Notes under the pieces: generated by a model
What the model was told of the DNA's origin: nothing
Databases searched by the model: none
Seen by the model: only the letters and a program-made list of their open reading frames with translations
Origin: Butyricicoccus porcorum
Lineage (GTDB): Bacteria > Bacillota > Clostridia > Oscillospirales > Butyricicoccaceae
NCBI RefSeq assembly: GCF_002157465.1
Contig: NZ_NHOC01000003.1
Location: 1 to 64,000, forward strand
Length of the DNA: 64,000 nt
Direction of reading: 5' to 3'
Made by a program: the position numbers and the translations under genes
Shown: positions 33,266-43,273 of the stretch, one piece after another
How positions within the stretch are numbered: the stretch's first letter is position 1
How the letters are laid out: every line of letters begins with the position of its first letter

Positions 33266-35023
33266 ATGTATCAGTTTTACTATGCGGACAAGTCCAAAAC
33301 ATGGAATCGCAAACTCTGCAAAGAAAATATCCGCGACCGGTTTCAGATCACCGCAGTTCGTCCTGCCATGTGGGAAGAGCATTGTTTGGAATGTTCCGCA
33401 CCGGCCTGCTTTGAAAGCTGCATACACTATCTTTCCCGCAGAGATGGACGCTGCAAGCGCTTTGACAACGGTCTACTGACCTTCACGGACGAAAAAGCTT
33501 GTTGTAATCAGGGAACTCATGTGAAGTTCCGCAAGTGGGGCAATATGATGACTGTCCTGTTTCCAGCTATGCTGGACGAAGCGCAATATTCTGCCATGCA
33601 GAAAAAGAATGAGTTTCTTGGCAATTTTCTGGGGACGATTGAAGCAAGCAAGCTACCCCGGGCTCTGCGGTGGCAGGGAATCCGAATTCCGGAGTATTTG
33701 CGCCGTCGCAGCCTGCGAAAGCTGACCGGATTGGAAAACACAGCAGATGCGTTTTTGTTCCAAGGCTACAGCTATTTGGAGGAAAGCTATCGCTTGATTG
33801 TAGAGATTTATGACGACCATACACCCGTCTGGAAGACCGCTATCACAATACAGCCCGGTGAAAACATCGCGGTGATTTCAAATCTCTCTGAGGAATGTTC
33901 CCGAGCTGGCAATTTGGTGAAGCTCTACCCTGAAAACAATTTGGAAGCAGAGTTGGATATCCTCTGGTGTGATTTTGTCAAAGGCGAATCAATCACGGCT
34001 GAGAAGCCTGCCGCCAAGGTCAAATGCGTTGTCTGGGATTTAGATAACACTCTCTGGAACGGTACACTGGTCGAGACAGAAGATCCTATGACAATTATGC
34101 TCAATCCCGGTGTCCGGGAAGTTATGGAAGAATTAGATCAGAGAGGCATCATCCAGTCTGTATCCAGTAAAAATGATTTTAAACCTACCATGGCAGTTCT
34201 GGAGCATCTTGGTGTTGCGGAGTATTTTCTGTATCCTCAAATTTCCTGGGAGCCTAAGAGCGCATCTGTAGAGCAGATTGCCAAGAGCCTGAATATTGGA
34301 ATTGATGCGTTGGTCTTGATTGATGACACGAACTTTGAGCGTCAGCAAGTCCAATCCGTATGGCCTCAGGTACGTACATACGATGTGACAGAGATCAAAG
34401 AGCTTTTGGATCGACCTGAATTCGATGTGCCTGCAACAGCAGAAAGCCGCAACCGCCGCGCCATGTATCGTGCTGAGGAACAGCGAAATACACTGATGCA
34501 CTCTAAACATACTGATATCCTGGACTTCCTGTGCAAGTGTAACTTAAAGCTGCATGTTTTCAACCCGACTACAGAGGACGAGAAGCTACGCTGCTATGAG
34601 CTGATCGTCCGTACCAACCAGTTGAATATGTCTGGTAAGAAGTACACACCTGAAGAATTTGAAGAAGTGCTCACTAAGTATGATCACAAAAATTTCGCAT
34701 TTTCATGTGCAGATGATTTCGGAGAATATGGAATTGTTGGCTTTGGTCAATATCGTATTGATGGCGAAACTTTGGTATTTACTGAGTTCGCTATGTCCTG
34801 TCGTGTTGCAGGAAAATTCGTGGAGAGTGCTCTGTTCTCTTATCTATTGAATACAGAAAACTGTAAGGATGGGTTGTTTGCTGTACATAAAACGAAAAAG
34901 AACACGCTTCTGCGCAATACACTGGAGCAGATTGGGTTTCATATTGAACAGGAACTTGACGAGGCAGTTTCCTATACTTTTATGGCAAACTTGCTGAATA
35001 GTGGTATTGTTTCTGTTGAATGA
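33266..35023 (+). CDS. FkbH-type HAD-IIIC protein with Cys-rich N-terminal extension
   Basis: This 585-residue protein has two parts. The first 240 residues are an unusual extension with a Cys cluster (HCLECSAPACFESCIHY, then DGRCKRF), spacing C-x2-C-x4-C-x3-C, which could bind a metal or Fe-S cluster. The rest is a HAD-IIIC domain (VVWDLDNTLWNGTL, SVSSKND, LIDDTNFE) followed by a GNAT-like part (DDFGEYGIVGFGQY). FkbH proteins load glyceryl units from 1,3-bisphosphoglycerate onto carriers. No acyl carrier protein gene is seen here. AGGTGA precedes the ATG at 33266; a GTG 12 bases upstream is an alternative. Confidence 0.75.
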   Translation: MYQFYYADKSKTWNRKLCKENIRDRFQITAVRPAMWEEHCLECSAPACFESCIHYLSRRDGRCKRFDNGLLTFTDEKACCNQGTHVKFRKWGNMMTVLFPAMLDEAQYSAMQKKNEFLGNFLGTIEASKLPRALRWQGIRIPEYLRRRSLRKLTGLENTADAFLFQGYSYLEESYRLIVEIYDDHTPVWKTAITIQPGENIAVISNLSEECSRAGNLVKLYPENNLEAELDILWCDFVKGESITAEKPAAKVKCVVWDLDNTLWNGTLVETEDPMTIMLNPGVREVMEELDQRGIIQSVSSKNDFKPTMAVLEHLGVAEYFLYPQISWEPKSASVEQIAKSLNIGIDALVLIDDTNFERQQVQSVWPQVRTYDVTEIKELLDRPEFDVPATAESRNRRAMYRAEEQRNTLMHSKHTDILDFLCKCNLKLHVFNPTTEDEKLRCYELIVRTNQLNMSGKKYTPEEFEEVLTKYDHKNFAFSCADDFGEYGIVGFGQYRIDGETLVFTEFAMSCRVAGKFVESALFSYLLNTENCKDGLFAVHKTKKNTLLRNTLEQIGFHIEQELDEAVSYTFMANLLNSGIVSVE

Positions 35024-35035
35024 GAGGTTTTTATC

Positions 35036-35851
35036 ATGAATGATAAAGTATCAGTCATTATGGCCACTTACAACTGTGCTGATACCGTTGAAAAAGCGAT
35101 TGATTCTATCCTGGCACAGACCTATGAAAATTGGATAATGATTGTCTGCGATGATGGCTCTTCAGATAGCACTTTAGAAATTCTGAACTGTTATAAGGCA
35201 CGATATCCAGAAAAATTTGTTATTATAAAGAATGAAGTCAATCGAAAACTCCCATACTCACTGAACCATTGTTTGGAGTATGTGGAGACTGACTTCGTTG
35301 CCCGAATGGATGGGGATGACTGGTCTACCCCCGATCGTTTTGAGAAACAGGTTTCTTTTTTGAAAGAACATCCCGAGTATGATTTAGTTGGAACGGGTGT
35401 TACTGTATTTGATGGAGAAAAGAAGATTGCCTCTATCATAAAAACAGCCATCCCCACAAAGAATACCATGCTTCATGATAATGCATTTTCTCACGCAACT
35501 ATCATGACATATAAACGTGTCTATGATGAGTTGGGTGGATATTCTTTGGATCCTACTGTACTTCGAGTCGAAGATGTAGATTTATGGTGTCGGTTTCTTT
35601 CGGCTGGGTACAAAGGCTATAATCTTCCGGATGAATTATATGTTATTCTCGAAGATGTAAGCGCTGCAAAACGTAGAACTTTTCAGGCTAGGTTAAACAG
35701 TGCCAGAACACGTTGTAAGGGTTATAAACTCATGGGATTTAAAGGATTAACTTGTTATAAACCATATTTGCTACTTTTAAAAGCTTTTGTGCCAACTTTT
35801 ATTTATCGAAAGATTCATGCATGGAAGCTAACTCGCAGTGATGTAACCTAA
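35036..35851 (+). CDS. Glycosyltransferase family 2
   Basis: This is a 271-residue enzyme of the short GT2 type (SpsA/EpsE-like). VSVIMATYNCADTVEKAI, VCDDGSSDSTLEIL and FVARMDGDDWSTPDRF (DxD) form the donor site; LRVEDVDLWCRFL contains the ED catalytic-base motif. It is presumably one of the sugar transferases that build the repeat unit. It begins 13 bases after the FkbH-like gene, with GAGAGG before the ATG. Confidence 0.88.
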   Translation: MNDKVSVIMATYNCADTVEKAIDSILAQTYENWIMIVCDDGSSDSTLEILNCYKARYPEKFVIIKNEVNRKLPYSLNHCLEYVETDFVARMDGDDWSTPDRFEKQVSFLKEHPEYDLVGTGVTVFDGEKKIASIIKTAIPTKNTMLHDNAFSHATIMTYKRVYDELGGYSLDPTVLRVEDVDLWCRFLSAGYKGYNLPDELYVILEDVSAAKRRTFQARLNSARTRCKGYKLMGFKGLTCYKPYLLLLKAFVPTFIYRKIHAWKLTRSDVT

Positions 35852-35870
35852 TTAATAAATAAGTCTTCAT

Positions 35871-36980
35871 ATGAAAAAAATACTTTTTCTCATCCATGAT
35901 CTTGGCCAAGGCGGTGCCGAAAAGGTACTGGTCAATCTGGTCAACAACATGGATCGTTCAAAATTTGATATTTCTGTGACGGTGTTATTCGGTGGTGGCG
36001 TCAATGAGCAGTTTTTGGCTAAGGATATTCACTTTTATTCGGTATTTCCAAAAGAAGTGCCGGGAAACAGCAAGCTGATGAAACTTTTGACACCGAAGAA
36101 ACTCCATAAACTGTGCGTGAAGGAGCATTACGACATTGAGGTTTCCTATCTGGAAGGCCCTTCTGCCCGTGTGATCAGCGGTTGTCAGGATCCGAATACA
36201 AAGCTGGTTTCATGGATTCATGTGGAGCAGCACACGATGGACAAGCTGGCTGGTTCTTTTCGATCAGAAAAAGAAGCTCATGAATGCTATAACCGATTCG
36301 ACCAGACGGTGTGTGTTTCGCAGTATGTCCACGACGATTTCTGCCAAATTTTGAATTTTCAAAAGCCTTGCCAGGTGCTGTATAATACGGTGGAGTCTGA
36401 CAAGATATTGGTCGGGGCTGGTGAAGCCGCACCGGAGTTGAAGGACGATGGAAAAATCCGGCTGGTTGCGGTAGGAACGCTGAAGCAGTCCAAAGGTTAT
36501 ATGCGTTTGCTGCAGATCATCAAGCACCTGCGGGATGAACAGTATCCCGTACATCTTTATATTCTGGGTATCGGCCCTTTGCAGCAGGAGATGGAGGAAT
36601 ACATCGGTCAGAATGACTTGTACGATTCGGTTACACTGCTGGGCTACAAGACTAACCCCTACAAATATGTAAGCAAGTGCGATCTGTTTGTCTGTGCCAG
36701 CTTCGCTGAGGGCTTTTCCACTGCCGCTACTGAGGCCCTGATTGTCAGCACTCCAGTCTGCACTGTAGAAGTCTCTGGCATGAAGGAAATGCTGGGTGAA
36801 AATAATGAGTATGGTGTTGTTACAGAAAATGATGAAAAGGCATTGTATCAAGGCATAAAGAAATTATTGAATGATTCACAATTGATGGATCATTATAAAA
36901 AGCAGGCAGCGGAGCGAGGCAAAAAGTTTAGCACGAAAAACACTGTACAAGCTGTGGAAAAAATGTTGCTGAAGTTGTGA
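35871..36980 (+). CDS. Glycosyltransferase family 4
   Basis: This is a 369-residue GT-B enzyme. The N-terminal acceptor domain starts KKILFLIHDLGQGGAEKVLV. The C-terminal donor domain has LVAVGTLKQSKGYMRLL and the EX7E region SFAEGFSTAATEALI, typical of family 4 retaining enzymes. It acts at the cytoplasmic face of the membrane. The donor sugar is not evident. Confidence 0.88.
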   Translation: MKKILFLIHDLGQGGAEKVLVNLVNNMDRSKFDISVTVLFGGGVNEQFLAKDIHFYSVFPKEVPGNSKLMKLLTPKKLHKLCVKEHYDIEVSYLEGPSARVISGCQDPNTKLVSWIHVEQHTMDKLAGSFRSEKEAHECYNRFDQTVCVSQYVHDDFCQILNFQKPCQVLYNTVESDKILVGAGEAAPELKDDGKIRLVAVGTLKQSKGYMRLLQIIKHLRDEQYPVHLYILGIGPLQQEMEEYIGQNDLYDSVTLLGYKTNPYKYVSKCDLFVCASFAEGFSTAATEALIVSTPVCTVEVSGMKEMLGENNEYGVVTENDEKALYQGIKKLLNDSQLMDHYKKQAAERGKKFSTKNTVQAVEKMLLKL

Positions 36981-36990
36981 GGGATAATTT

Positions 36991-38820
36991 ATGTATCAGT
37001 TTGACAAAATCAAATTGGTAGTTTGGGACTTGGACGAAACCTTTTGGAAAGGCACTTTTTCGGAGGGAGATATTGAAGTTCCCAATCAAAACCGTCGCTT
37101 AATTGCATTGCTGACAGACATTGGTATCGTTAACTCCATTTGCAGCAAAAATGATGAAAAGCAAGTGATGGACTACCTGAAAGATCAGGGATTGGCAGAA
37201 TACTTTGTTTTCCCATCTATTAACTGGTCGCCAAAGGGAGCAAGAATAAAGCAATTGATTTCTGATATGCAGTTTCGCCCGGCAAATGTGTTGTTTTTGG
37301 ATGATAACCCGTCCAACCTTGCTGAAGCTTCCTATTCCTGCCCTGAAATCATGACCGGAACCCCTGCATTGCTTCCGCAATTACTTGCAGATGCTGAAAA
37401 GGCTGACCACAAGGATCCTGAACATAAGCGGCTACAGCAGTACCGAATACTGGAAGAAAAACATCAGGTACGAGCAGAATTCAGTTCTAACGAGGAATTC
37501 CTTTATAAGAGTAATATCCGTGTTGATATTTCAACAGACTGTGATGCAAATGTTGACCGTATTCATGATTTAATTCTTCGTTCTAACCAATTGAATTTTA
37601 CTAAGGTTCGCAGTACAAAGGAAGAACTTTCCGACTTGTTTGCTGATCCCAACGTTTCTTGCGGCTACATATCCGTTCGAGACAATTTTGGCAATTATGG
37701 GATTGTCGGCTTCTATGCCGTAAAATCAAATCGGCTGTTGCACTTTGTTTTCTCCTGCCGTACTCTTGGCATGGGCATCGAGCAGTATATCTATAACAAG
37801 TTAGGCAGGCCCGAGTTGACTATTGCAGGCGAAGTCATCAGTGATTTGTCTGCTACAGAGATTCCAGGTTGGATCAACCAGAAAACAGTTGATTCTTCAT
37901 TCTCCCAAATGAAAATCAAAAAACTAGATGCACATGTGGTTTTGGTCAAGGGCCCATGCGATCTATTTCAAGTTTATCCATACATTGCAAATACGGAACT
38001 GTTTGATACTGAGTTCACTCATACCACTGAAGATGGCTTGGTCATCGAATCTACCGGACATACTACGCATATTGTGGAGGCTTTGCGGCTGTCCAAGGCG
38101 CAAAAACAAATGGTTGTTGACGAGGTTCCTTTTGCCCACTTGGATATGTACTGTGACAATATCTATCGTAGAGATTATAAAGTCGTTTTTCTCAGTATTC
38201 TGGCAGACTGCAATCTAGGGGTCTACCGCCGCAAACAAACGGGAGAACAGTTGGCATTTTTGGAGTATATCCATCCTATTACAGATCCATCTAATTGGCC
38301 GGGACTTATTTCAGGAGAATATCCAACTTCAAATTTCCATTTCACAGAAGATATTCTGAGAAAATTCTCCGAGAAATATGAGTTTATCGGCAGAAATACT
38401 CCTGAACAGATTGTCGCAAATCTCGATTTTATCTGGAAGCATCTTCCTAAGAACTGCGTGTTAACCATTATGTTGGGCGGTGAACTTTACTACGAAAAAA
38501 ACGCCTTTGAAGCCTATATGGATCGCCATCTGGTTCATAAAAAGGTCAATGATGCGATTCGGAGCTGGGCAGGCAGTCAGGAAAATGTTCGTTTGATAGA
38601 TGTCAACAAATATCTGGTGGATCAGAATAGTTTTTATGACCACTTCAACCACTACATAAAACCTGTATACTATGCGTTAGCGTCAGAAATGGTGGAGATA
38701 GTCAACGAAATTACCGGAAGTCAGATAAAGGAAACCTCAAAAGCAAAAATGCTGTTTATCCGAGTAAAAGAATTGCTGGCACCTACTTATTACAAGCTAA
38801 GAGGAGTGTTAAAGAAATGA
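36991..38820 (+). CDS. FkbH-type HAD-IIIC protein, second copy, with C-terminal extension
   Basis: This 609-residue protein starts with the HAD-IIIC domain (LVVWDLDETFWKGTF, CSKNDEKQ, LFLDDNPSNLAEA). A GNAT-like domain follows (DNFGNYGIVGFYAV), and then a C-terminal region of about 300 residues that may be an SGNH-like or other esterase fold (VVLVKGPCDLFQVYPYI, then DHFNHYIKPVYYAL). It differs in architecture from the other FkbH-like protein at 33266, so they are not simple duplicates. A role in adding a small acyl or glyceryl group to the polysaccharide is inferred. Its stop overlaps the acyltransferase start. Confidence 0.75.
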   Translation: MYQFDKIKLVVWDLDETFWKGTFSEGDIEVPNQNRRLIALLTDIGIVNSICSKNDEKQVMDYLKDQGLAEYFVFPSINWSPKGARIKQLISDMQFRPANVLFLDDNPSNLAEASYSCPEIMTGTPALLPQLLADAEKADHKDPEHKRLQQYRILEEKHQVRAEFSSNEEFLYKSNIRVDISTDCDANVDRIHDLILRSNQLNFTKVRSTKEELSDLFADPNVSCGYISVRDNFGNYGIVGFYAVKSNRLLHFVFSCRTLGMGIEQYIYNKLGRPELTIAGEVISDLSATEIPGWINQKTVDSSFSQMKIKKLDAHVVLVKGPCDLFQVYPYIANTELFDTEFTHTTEDGLVIESTGHTTHIVEALRLSKAQKQMVVDEVPFAHLDMYCDNIYRRDYKVVFLSILADCNLGVYRRKQTGEQLAFLEYIHPITDPSNWPGLISGEYPTSNFHFTEDILRKFSEKYEFIGRNTPEQIVANLDFIWKHLPKNCVLTIMLGGELYYEKNAFEAYMDRHLVHKKVNDAIRSWAGSQENVRLIDVNKYLVDQNSFYDHFNHYIKPVYYALASEMVEIVNEITGSQIKETSKAKMLFIRVKELLAPTYYKLRGVLKK

Positions 38821-39908
38821 GTGATAGAAAAAAGAGAGATGCAAATTTGGACTTGTTGCGCATTATCTCCATGCTGCTGATTATCTTCCTCCATTCTATC
38901 GATCACAGTGGTGTTCTTGAACAAGCCGAGGTCAGTTCCAATGCGATGTACTTTTATGTTCGGTTTTCCTATGCGCTGTGCCAAGTTTGTGTGAACTGTT
39001 ATGTCATGCTCAGCGGATACTATCTAGTCAATTCAAAGTTTCGCTTACAAAAGTTGGCAGTTCTTTGGATGGAGACGGTTTTTTACTCGTTTATACTGAA
39101 ACTTCTATTTATGATGACTGGTCAGGAAACATTTTCAATTGTTTCTCTAATCAGTTGCTTCTTCCCAATTGTAACAGGACGCTATTGGTTTATTACTATT
39201 TATCTGGGAATGTATTTGATTTCTCCCTTCTTGAATAAATTCATTCATTCAATGGACAAGAGAGAGTATTCTATGCTGAATATCTGCTTTTTTGCTCTGT
39301 TCAGTCTATGGAACTCCATTCATCCTTCGATTGCGGGAATGAATTCTGGTGGTGGCTGGGGCCTCGCATGGTTTGTTGTTCTTTACTTGGCAGCTGCTTG
39401 GTTCCGCTTGTATTATATCCCTAAACACAAACCTGTTATTTTGTTTGGGATTTTCCTCCTAATTCCGTTACTGCTGGCTGCTGGACAGATGGCTGCAAAT
39501 GCAGTGGGTATTGGAATTCTGCAGAACATCATAAGTAATTGGTTCCGCTATGACTCTGCTCCTGTATATTTTATGACAATCGCCTTGTTTACAGCTTTCC
39601 TGAATATTCAGGTTAAGAGTGATTATATGTCCAAAATAATCTGTTTTGTTGCACCTTTGACTTTGGGCGTTTATTTAATTCACGCTCATGCAGATGTATC
39701 TCCTTGGCTGTGGGAAACGCTTGCTTTACCCAAATACATGGACAGCTTGAGCTTCCCCGTAATTCAGTTGGGATGTACCTTGCTAATTTTCTTAGGCTGT
39801 ACAATTATTGATACGCTCCGCAAGGCTACGATTGGAAGACTTGAAAAGGTCCAAGCAATAAATACTGTATGCAAGAAGATCACAGTAGCAGTCGTTGGAC
39901 TATTTTAA
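38817..39908 (+). CDS. Acyltransferase family 3 (OafA/WecH-like) membrane protein
   Basis: This is a 363-residue protein with about ten hydrophobic segments. It begins NLDLLRIISMLLIIFLHSID, the conserved start of acyltransferase_3 proteins with the catalytic His in a membrane helix; CVNCYVMLSGYYLV and LGVYLIHAHADVSPW are later family regions. These enzymes O-acetylate or O-acylate sugars of surface glycans. The ATG overlaps the preceding TGA, so it is translationally coupled to the second FkbH-like gene. That coupling suggests the two act on the same decoration. Confidence 0.85.
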   Translation: MSDRKKRDANLDLLRIISMLLIIFLHSIDHSGVLEQAEVSSNAMYFYVRFSYALCQVCVNCYVMLSGYYLVNSKFRLQKLAVLWMETVFYSFILKLLFMMTGQETFSIVSLISCFFPIVTGRYWFITIYLGMYLISPFLNKFIHSMDKREYSMLNICFFALFSLWNSIHPSIAGMNSGGGWGLAWFVVLYLAAAWFRLYYIPKHKPVILFGIFLLIPLLLAAGQMAANAVGIGILQNIISNWFRYDSAPVYFMTIALFTAFLNIQVKSDYMSKIICFVAPLTLGVYLIHAHADVSPWLWETLALPKYMDSLSFPVIQLGCTLLIFLGCTIIDTLRKATIGRLEKVQAINTVCKKITVAVVGLF

Positions 39909-39931
39909 AACAATAAATGGGAGATGAACAC

Positions 39932-40945
39932 ATGGCACAGGATTTGATCTCTGTAATTGTACCTGCTTATAATGTTGAGAATTTTTTGGGCCGTATGCTC
40001 GATTCTCTTTTGGCGCAGACCTATCAAAATCTTGAAATTATCATTGTAGATGACGGTTCCACGGATTCTACAGCCTTAGTTATAGACCGTTATGGCGCGA
40101 TGGACAAGCGTATTAAGGCAATCAAAAAGGAAAATGGCGGTGTGAGCAGTGCTCGTATAAGGGGAATGCAGAAGTCAACTGGTGCGTGGATTGCCTTTGC
40201 AGACGGTGATGATTTGGTGGAGCCTTGGATGTATGAAAAGCTCTTAAATAACGCAAAGCAGCATGGAGCAGATATTTCACATTGTGGTTATCAAATGATA
40301 TTACCAAGCGGTAGAGTCCGCCTGTATTATGGCACTGAAAAACTGGTTCTTCAGGATAACTATACGGGAGTAAAGGATTTGCTGGAAGGGCGTTTTATTG
40401 AGCCTGGCCTGTGGAATAAGCTGTATGCCCGATCTGTTATTGAAAAATTCTTGTCTTCGGTGGATTTTGATACATCTATCAGAAATATGGAAGACCTGCT
40501 GATGAATTACTACCTTTTCCGGGAAGCAAGGCAATCTGTTTTTGAAGATGTTTGTCCGTATCATTATATTGTACGGAGCAACTCTGCGGCAAATACATCA
40601 GTTAATGAGCATCAGTTGCAAGATCCGTTGAAGGTCAAAAAAATTTTGTTTCAGGAAACAATAAATGATTCAGAACATCATGCGCTTGTTGCAAATCAAT
40701 TAGTGAGGCAATTAGTTTTTCTTTCAACTCTGGATATTAGCAATAGCACTGAAATAACCAAGCCTATTCGCACTTCAGCACGTACAGAACTACGTAATAT
40801 GCTTCCGGAAATTCTAAAAAGCAGTAGCTATACAAAAAAATTCAAGATTATGGGATTGTGGACTGTCATCTGGCCTGGTTCTTATTCTATCGTACATCAT
40901 ATGTATGAACGATTTACAGGAATTGATAAAATCTATGAAAAATGA
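39932..40945 (+). CDS. Glycosyltransferase family 2
   Basis: This is a 337-residue GT2 capsule transferase. ISVIVPAYNVENFLGRML, IIVDDGSTDSTALVI and FADGDDLVEPWMYEKL are the donor-binding motifs, and LWNKLYARS is shared with neighbouring family members. The ATG at 39932 follows GGGAGATG; an earlier ATG at 39917 is possible. It probably arose by duplication along with the genes at 31327 and 40961. Confidence 0.88.
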   Translation: MAQDLISVIVPAYNVENFLGRMLDSLLAQTYQNLEIIIVDDGSTDSTALVIDRYGAMDKRIKAIKKENGGVSSARIRGMQKSTGAWIAFADGDDLVEPWMYEKLLNNAKQHGADISHCGYQMILPSGRVRLYYGTEKLVLQDNYTGVKDLLEGRFIEPGLWNKLYARSVIEKFLSSVDFDTSIRNMEDLLMNYYLFREARQSVFEDVCPYHYIVRSNSAANTSVNEHQLQDPLKVKKILFQETINDSEHHALVANQLVRQLVFLSTLDISNSTEITKPIRTSARTELRNMLPEILKSSSYTKKFKIMGLWTVIWPGSYSIVHHMYERFTGIDKIYEK

Positions 40946-40960
40946 GCAGGAGGTTTTCCC

Positions 40961-41938
40961 TTGAATCAGTCGGAACTTATCAGTGTGATCGTACCTGTTT
41001 ATAAAGTGGAAGCGTATCTTGACCGCTGTGTGCAGTCCATTGTAGATCAGACTTATCGTAATCTGGAAATTATTCTGGTTGATGACGGTTCTCCTGACAA
41101 TTGTTCAGCCATATGTGATGCTTGGACGGCGAAAGATAGCCGCATTAAAGTGATTCACAAGAAAAATGGCGGCAGTGGTCAGGCACGAAATGTGGCTTTA
41201 GATATTGCCGAAGGACAATACGTTGGATTTGTTGATAGCGATGATTATATTGCGCCACATATGTATGAACATTTGCTCCACTTCATGACGGAAAATGTGG
41301 ATATTGTTGAATGTAACTATAAGGAAACATCTGATGACTATATGTTATTCGATGAAGAGAACAATTGGATATATCAGGAATATACAGCACGCGATGCTTT
41401 GTCATATCATATTAATGACACATTATTTCGACAGATCATATGGAATAAATTATACCGCAATCAGACGATTGACAATATTAGATTTCCTGTTGGTAACCGT
41501 ATCGACGATGAATTCTGGACCTATCGAGTGATTGCTAATGCCAGAAAGCTGGTACATACTTCGTGCAATATGTATGCCTATCGGCAACAGCCAGAGTCTG
41601 TAATGCACGGTTCTTTTTCTTTGCATCGGCTTCAGGCGGTGGATGCCAAGTGCCAGCGGCTAAAATTGCTTCAAGAGCGTTTTCCAGAGTTGCTGTCTCA
41701 GGCAAGAATCAATTTGTGGTACACTTGTCTGTACATGGGTCAAATGTCTCTACTCCATATGAGGGCAGACGAACAAGCGAAAGTTTTTGAAAAACTTTAT
41801 GTTACGCGGAAACAATACCCATTAACAAATAACGATAAGCGGAGTCTGCCCCTGAAGCAGCGCGTGTGGGCAATTCTCTCTGATGTATCTTTTGTCACAG
41901 CTTGCAAGCTGCGTAACTGCCTGAAAATAGGCGTTTAA
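40961..41938 (+). CDS. Glycosyltransferase family 2 (TTG start)
   Basis: This is a 325-residue GT2 enzyme with ISVIVPVYKVEAYLDRCV, ILVDDGSPDNCSAICD and GFVDSDDYIAPHMYEHL. IWNKLYRNQ and RIDDEFWTYRV complete the family pattern. The start is TTG at 40961, supported by AGGAGG 7 bases before it. It is separated by 15 bases from the previous transferase. Sugar specificity is unknown. Confidence 0.88.
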   Translation: MNQSELISVIVPVYKVEAYLDRCVQSIVDQTYRNLEIILVDDGSPDNCSAICDAWTAKDSRIKVIHKKNGGSGQARNVALDIAEGQYVGFVDSDDYIAPHMYEHLLHFMTENVDIVECNYKETSDDYMLFDEENNWIYQEYTARDALSYHINDTLFRQIIWNKLYRNQTIDNIRFPVGNRIDDEFWTYRVIANARKLVHTSCNMYAYRQQPESVMHGSFSLHRLQAVDAKCQRLKLLQERFPELLSQARINLWYTCLYMGQMSLLHMRADEQAKVFEKLYVTRKQYPLTNNDKRSLPLKQRVWAILSDVSFVTACKLRNCLKIGV

Positions 41939-41952
41939 ACGGAGGAGAAACT

Positions 41953-43272
41953 ATGTCACTTTACGGAAAAATTGTGAACCGCCAAGAAAAAATTGCATTG
42001 GTAGGCCTTGGCTATGTGGGCATGCCCATCGCGGTGGCCTTTGCAAAAAAAGCTGATGTAATCGGTTTTGATGTGAATCAGGTCAAGATCAACCTGTATC
42101 GCGCTGGCATTGATCCCACCCACGAGGCTGGCGACGAAGCCATTCAGAACACTTCTGTTTACTTCACTGCTGATGAAATGGATCTGCGCAAGGCAAAATT
42201 TTTGATCGTGGCTGTTCCGACTCCTATCAACCAGGATAAGACACCTGATCTGACTCCTGTCATTAGTGCCAGTGAAGTGGTTGGACGCAATCTGACTCCT
42301 GGCTCCATCGTGGTCTATGAGTCCACGGTTTATCCTGGCGTTACAGAGGATGTTTGCATTCCGATTTTGGAGAGGGAATCCGGGCTGAAGTGCGGTGTAG
42401 ACTTTAAAATCGGTTATTCCCCTGAACGAATCAATCCTGGCGACAAGGTACACCGGCTGGAGAACATTAAGAAAATTGTATCTGGTATGGATGCCGAGTC
42501 GCTGGAAGAGATAAAGAATGTTTATGGCCTTGTGATTGAAGTTGGTACATATCCGGTTTCGTCTATTAAAACCGCCGAGGCTATCAAGGTGGTGGAAAAC
42601 AGTCAGCGGGATATCAACATCGCGTTTATGAATGAGCTGGCAATAGTTTTCGACCGTATGGGAATCGACACCAATGAGGTGGTGGATGGCATGAACACTA
42701 AGTGGAATGCCTTGGGGTTTCGTCCCGGCCTTGTAGGTGGTCACTGCATCGGTGTTGACCCATACTACTTTGTCTACGAGGCGGAAAAGTTGGGCTATCA
42801 CAGTCAGATCATTTTGGCAGGTCGGAAGGTCAACGATGGTATGGGTGCTTTTGTAGCCGATGCTGCTATTAAGGAAATGGTTTTGGCAGGTAAGTCTCCC
42901 AAGAACGCAAAGGTTGCCATTTTTGGCTTGACTTTCAAAGAGAATTGCCCCGACACCCGCAATTCAAAGGTAGAAGATATTATTGTCCGATTGAAGGAAT
43001 ATGGCATCGATCCTATTGTGGTAGATCCTTGGGCAAGTAAGCAGGACGCCATACGCGAGTATGGTGTGACTTTGACGCCTATGGAAGAAATAGAAGACCT
43101 TGATTGCCTAATCCTGGCTGTTGCCCACAATGAGTTCCGTCAGATGAGCGTGGAGCAATATTTAAAACTGTTCCGAGATATGCCTAATGATGAAAAGGTC
43201 ATTGTAGATGTGAAGGGCATGTTGGATTGCAGACAGACAACAGTAGCTGGGGTTCGGTGCTGGAGATTGTAA
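41953..43272 (+). CDS. Nucleotide-sugar dehydrogenase (UDP-HexNAc dehydrogenase type)
   Basis: This 439-residue NAD-dependent enzyme oxidises the 6-hydroxyl of a UDP-sugar to a uronic acid. The N-terminal Rossmann motif is IALVGLGYVGMPIAVAF. The middle domain shows EAIKVVENSQRDINIAFMNE, and the catalytic Cys lies in GLVGGHCIGVDPYY. The C-terminal UDP-binding domain has LTFKENCPDTRNSKV. The pattern resembles WbpA/TviB/WecC and not UDP-glucose dehydrogenase. It implies an acidic amino-sugar in the polysaccharide. No matching epimerase lies nearby. Confidence 0.87.
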   Translation: MSLYGKIVNRQEKIALVGLGYVGMPIAVAFAKKADVIGFDVNQVKINLYRAGIDPTHEAGDEAIQNTSVYFTADEMDLRKAKFLIVAVPTPINQDKTPDLTPVISASEVVGRNLTPGSIVVYESTVYPGVTEDVCIPILERESGLKCGVDFKIGYSPERINPGDKVHRLENIKKIVSGMDAESLEEIKNVYGLVIEVGTYPVSSIKTAEAIKVVENSQRDINIAFMNELAIVFDRMGIDTNEVVDGMNTKWNALGFRPGLVGGHCIGVDPYYFVYEAEKLGYHSQIILAGRKVNDGMGAFVADAAIKEMVLAGKSPKNAKVAIFGLTFKENCPDTRNSKVEDIIVRLKEYGIDPIVVDPWASKQDAIREYGVTLTPMEEIEDLDCLILAVAHNEFRQMSVEQYLKLFRDMPNDEKVIVDVKGMLDCRQTTVAGVRCWRL

Positions 43273-43273
43273 A

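Noticed and set aside
41956-42801. Minus-strand frame of 281 codons within the dehydrogenase gene
   Set aside because: Antisense shadow of a gene with clear catalytic motifs.
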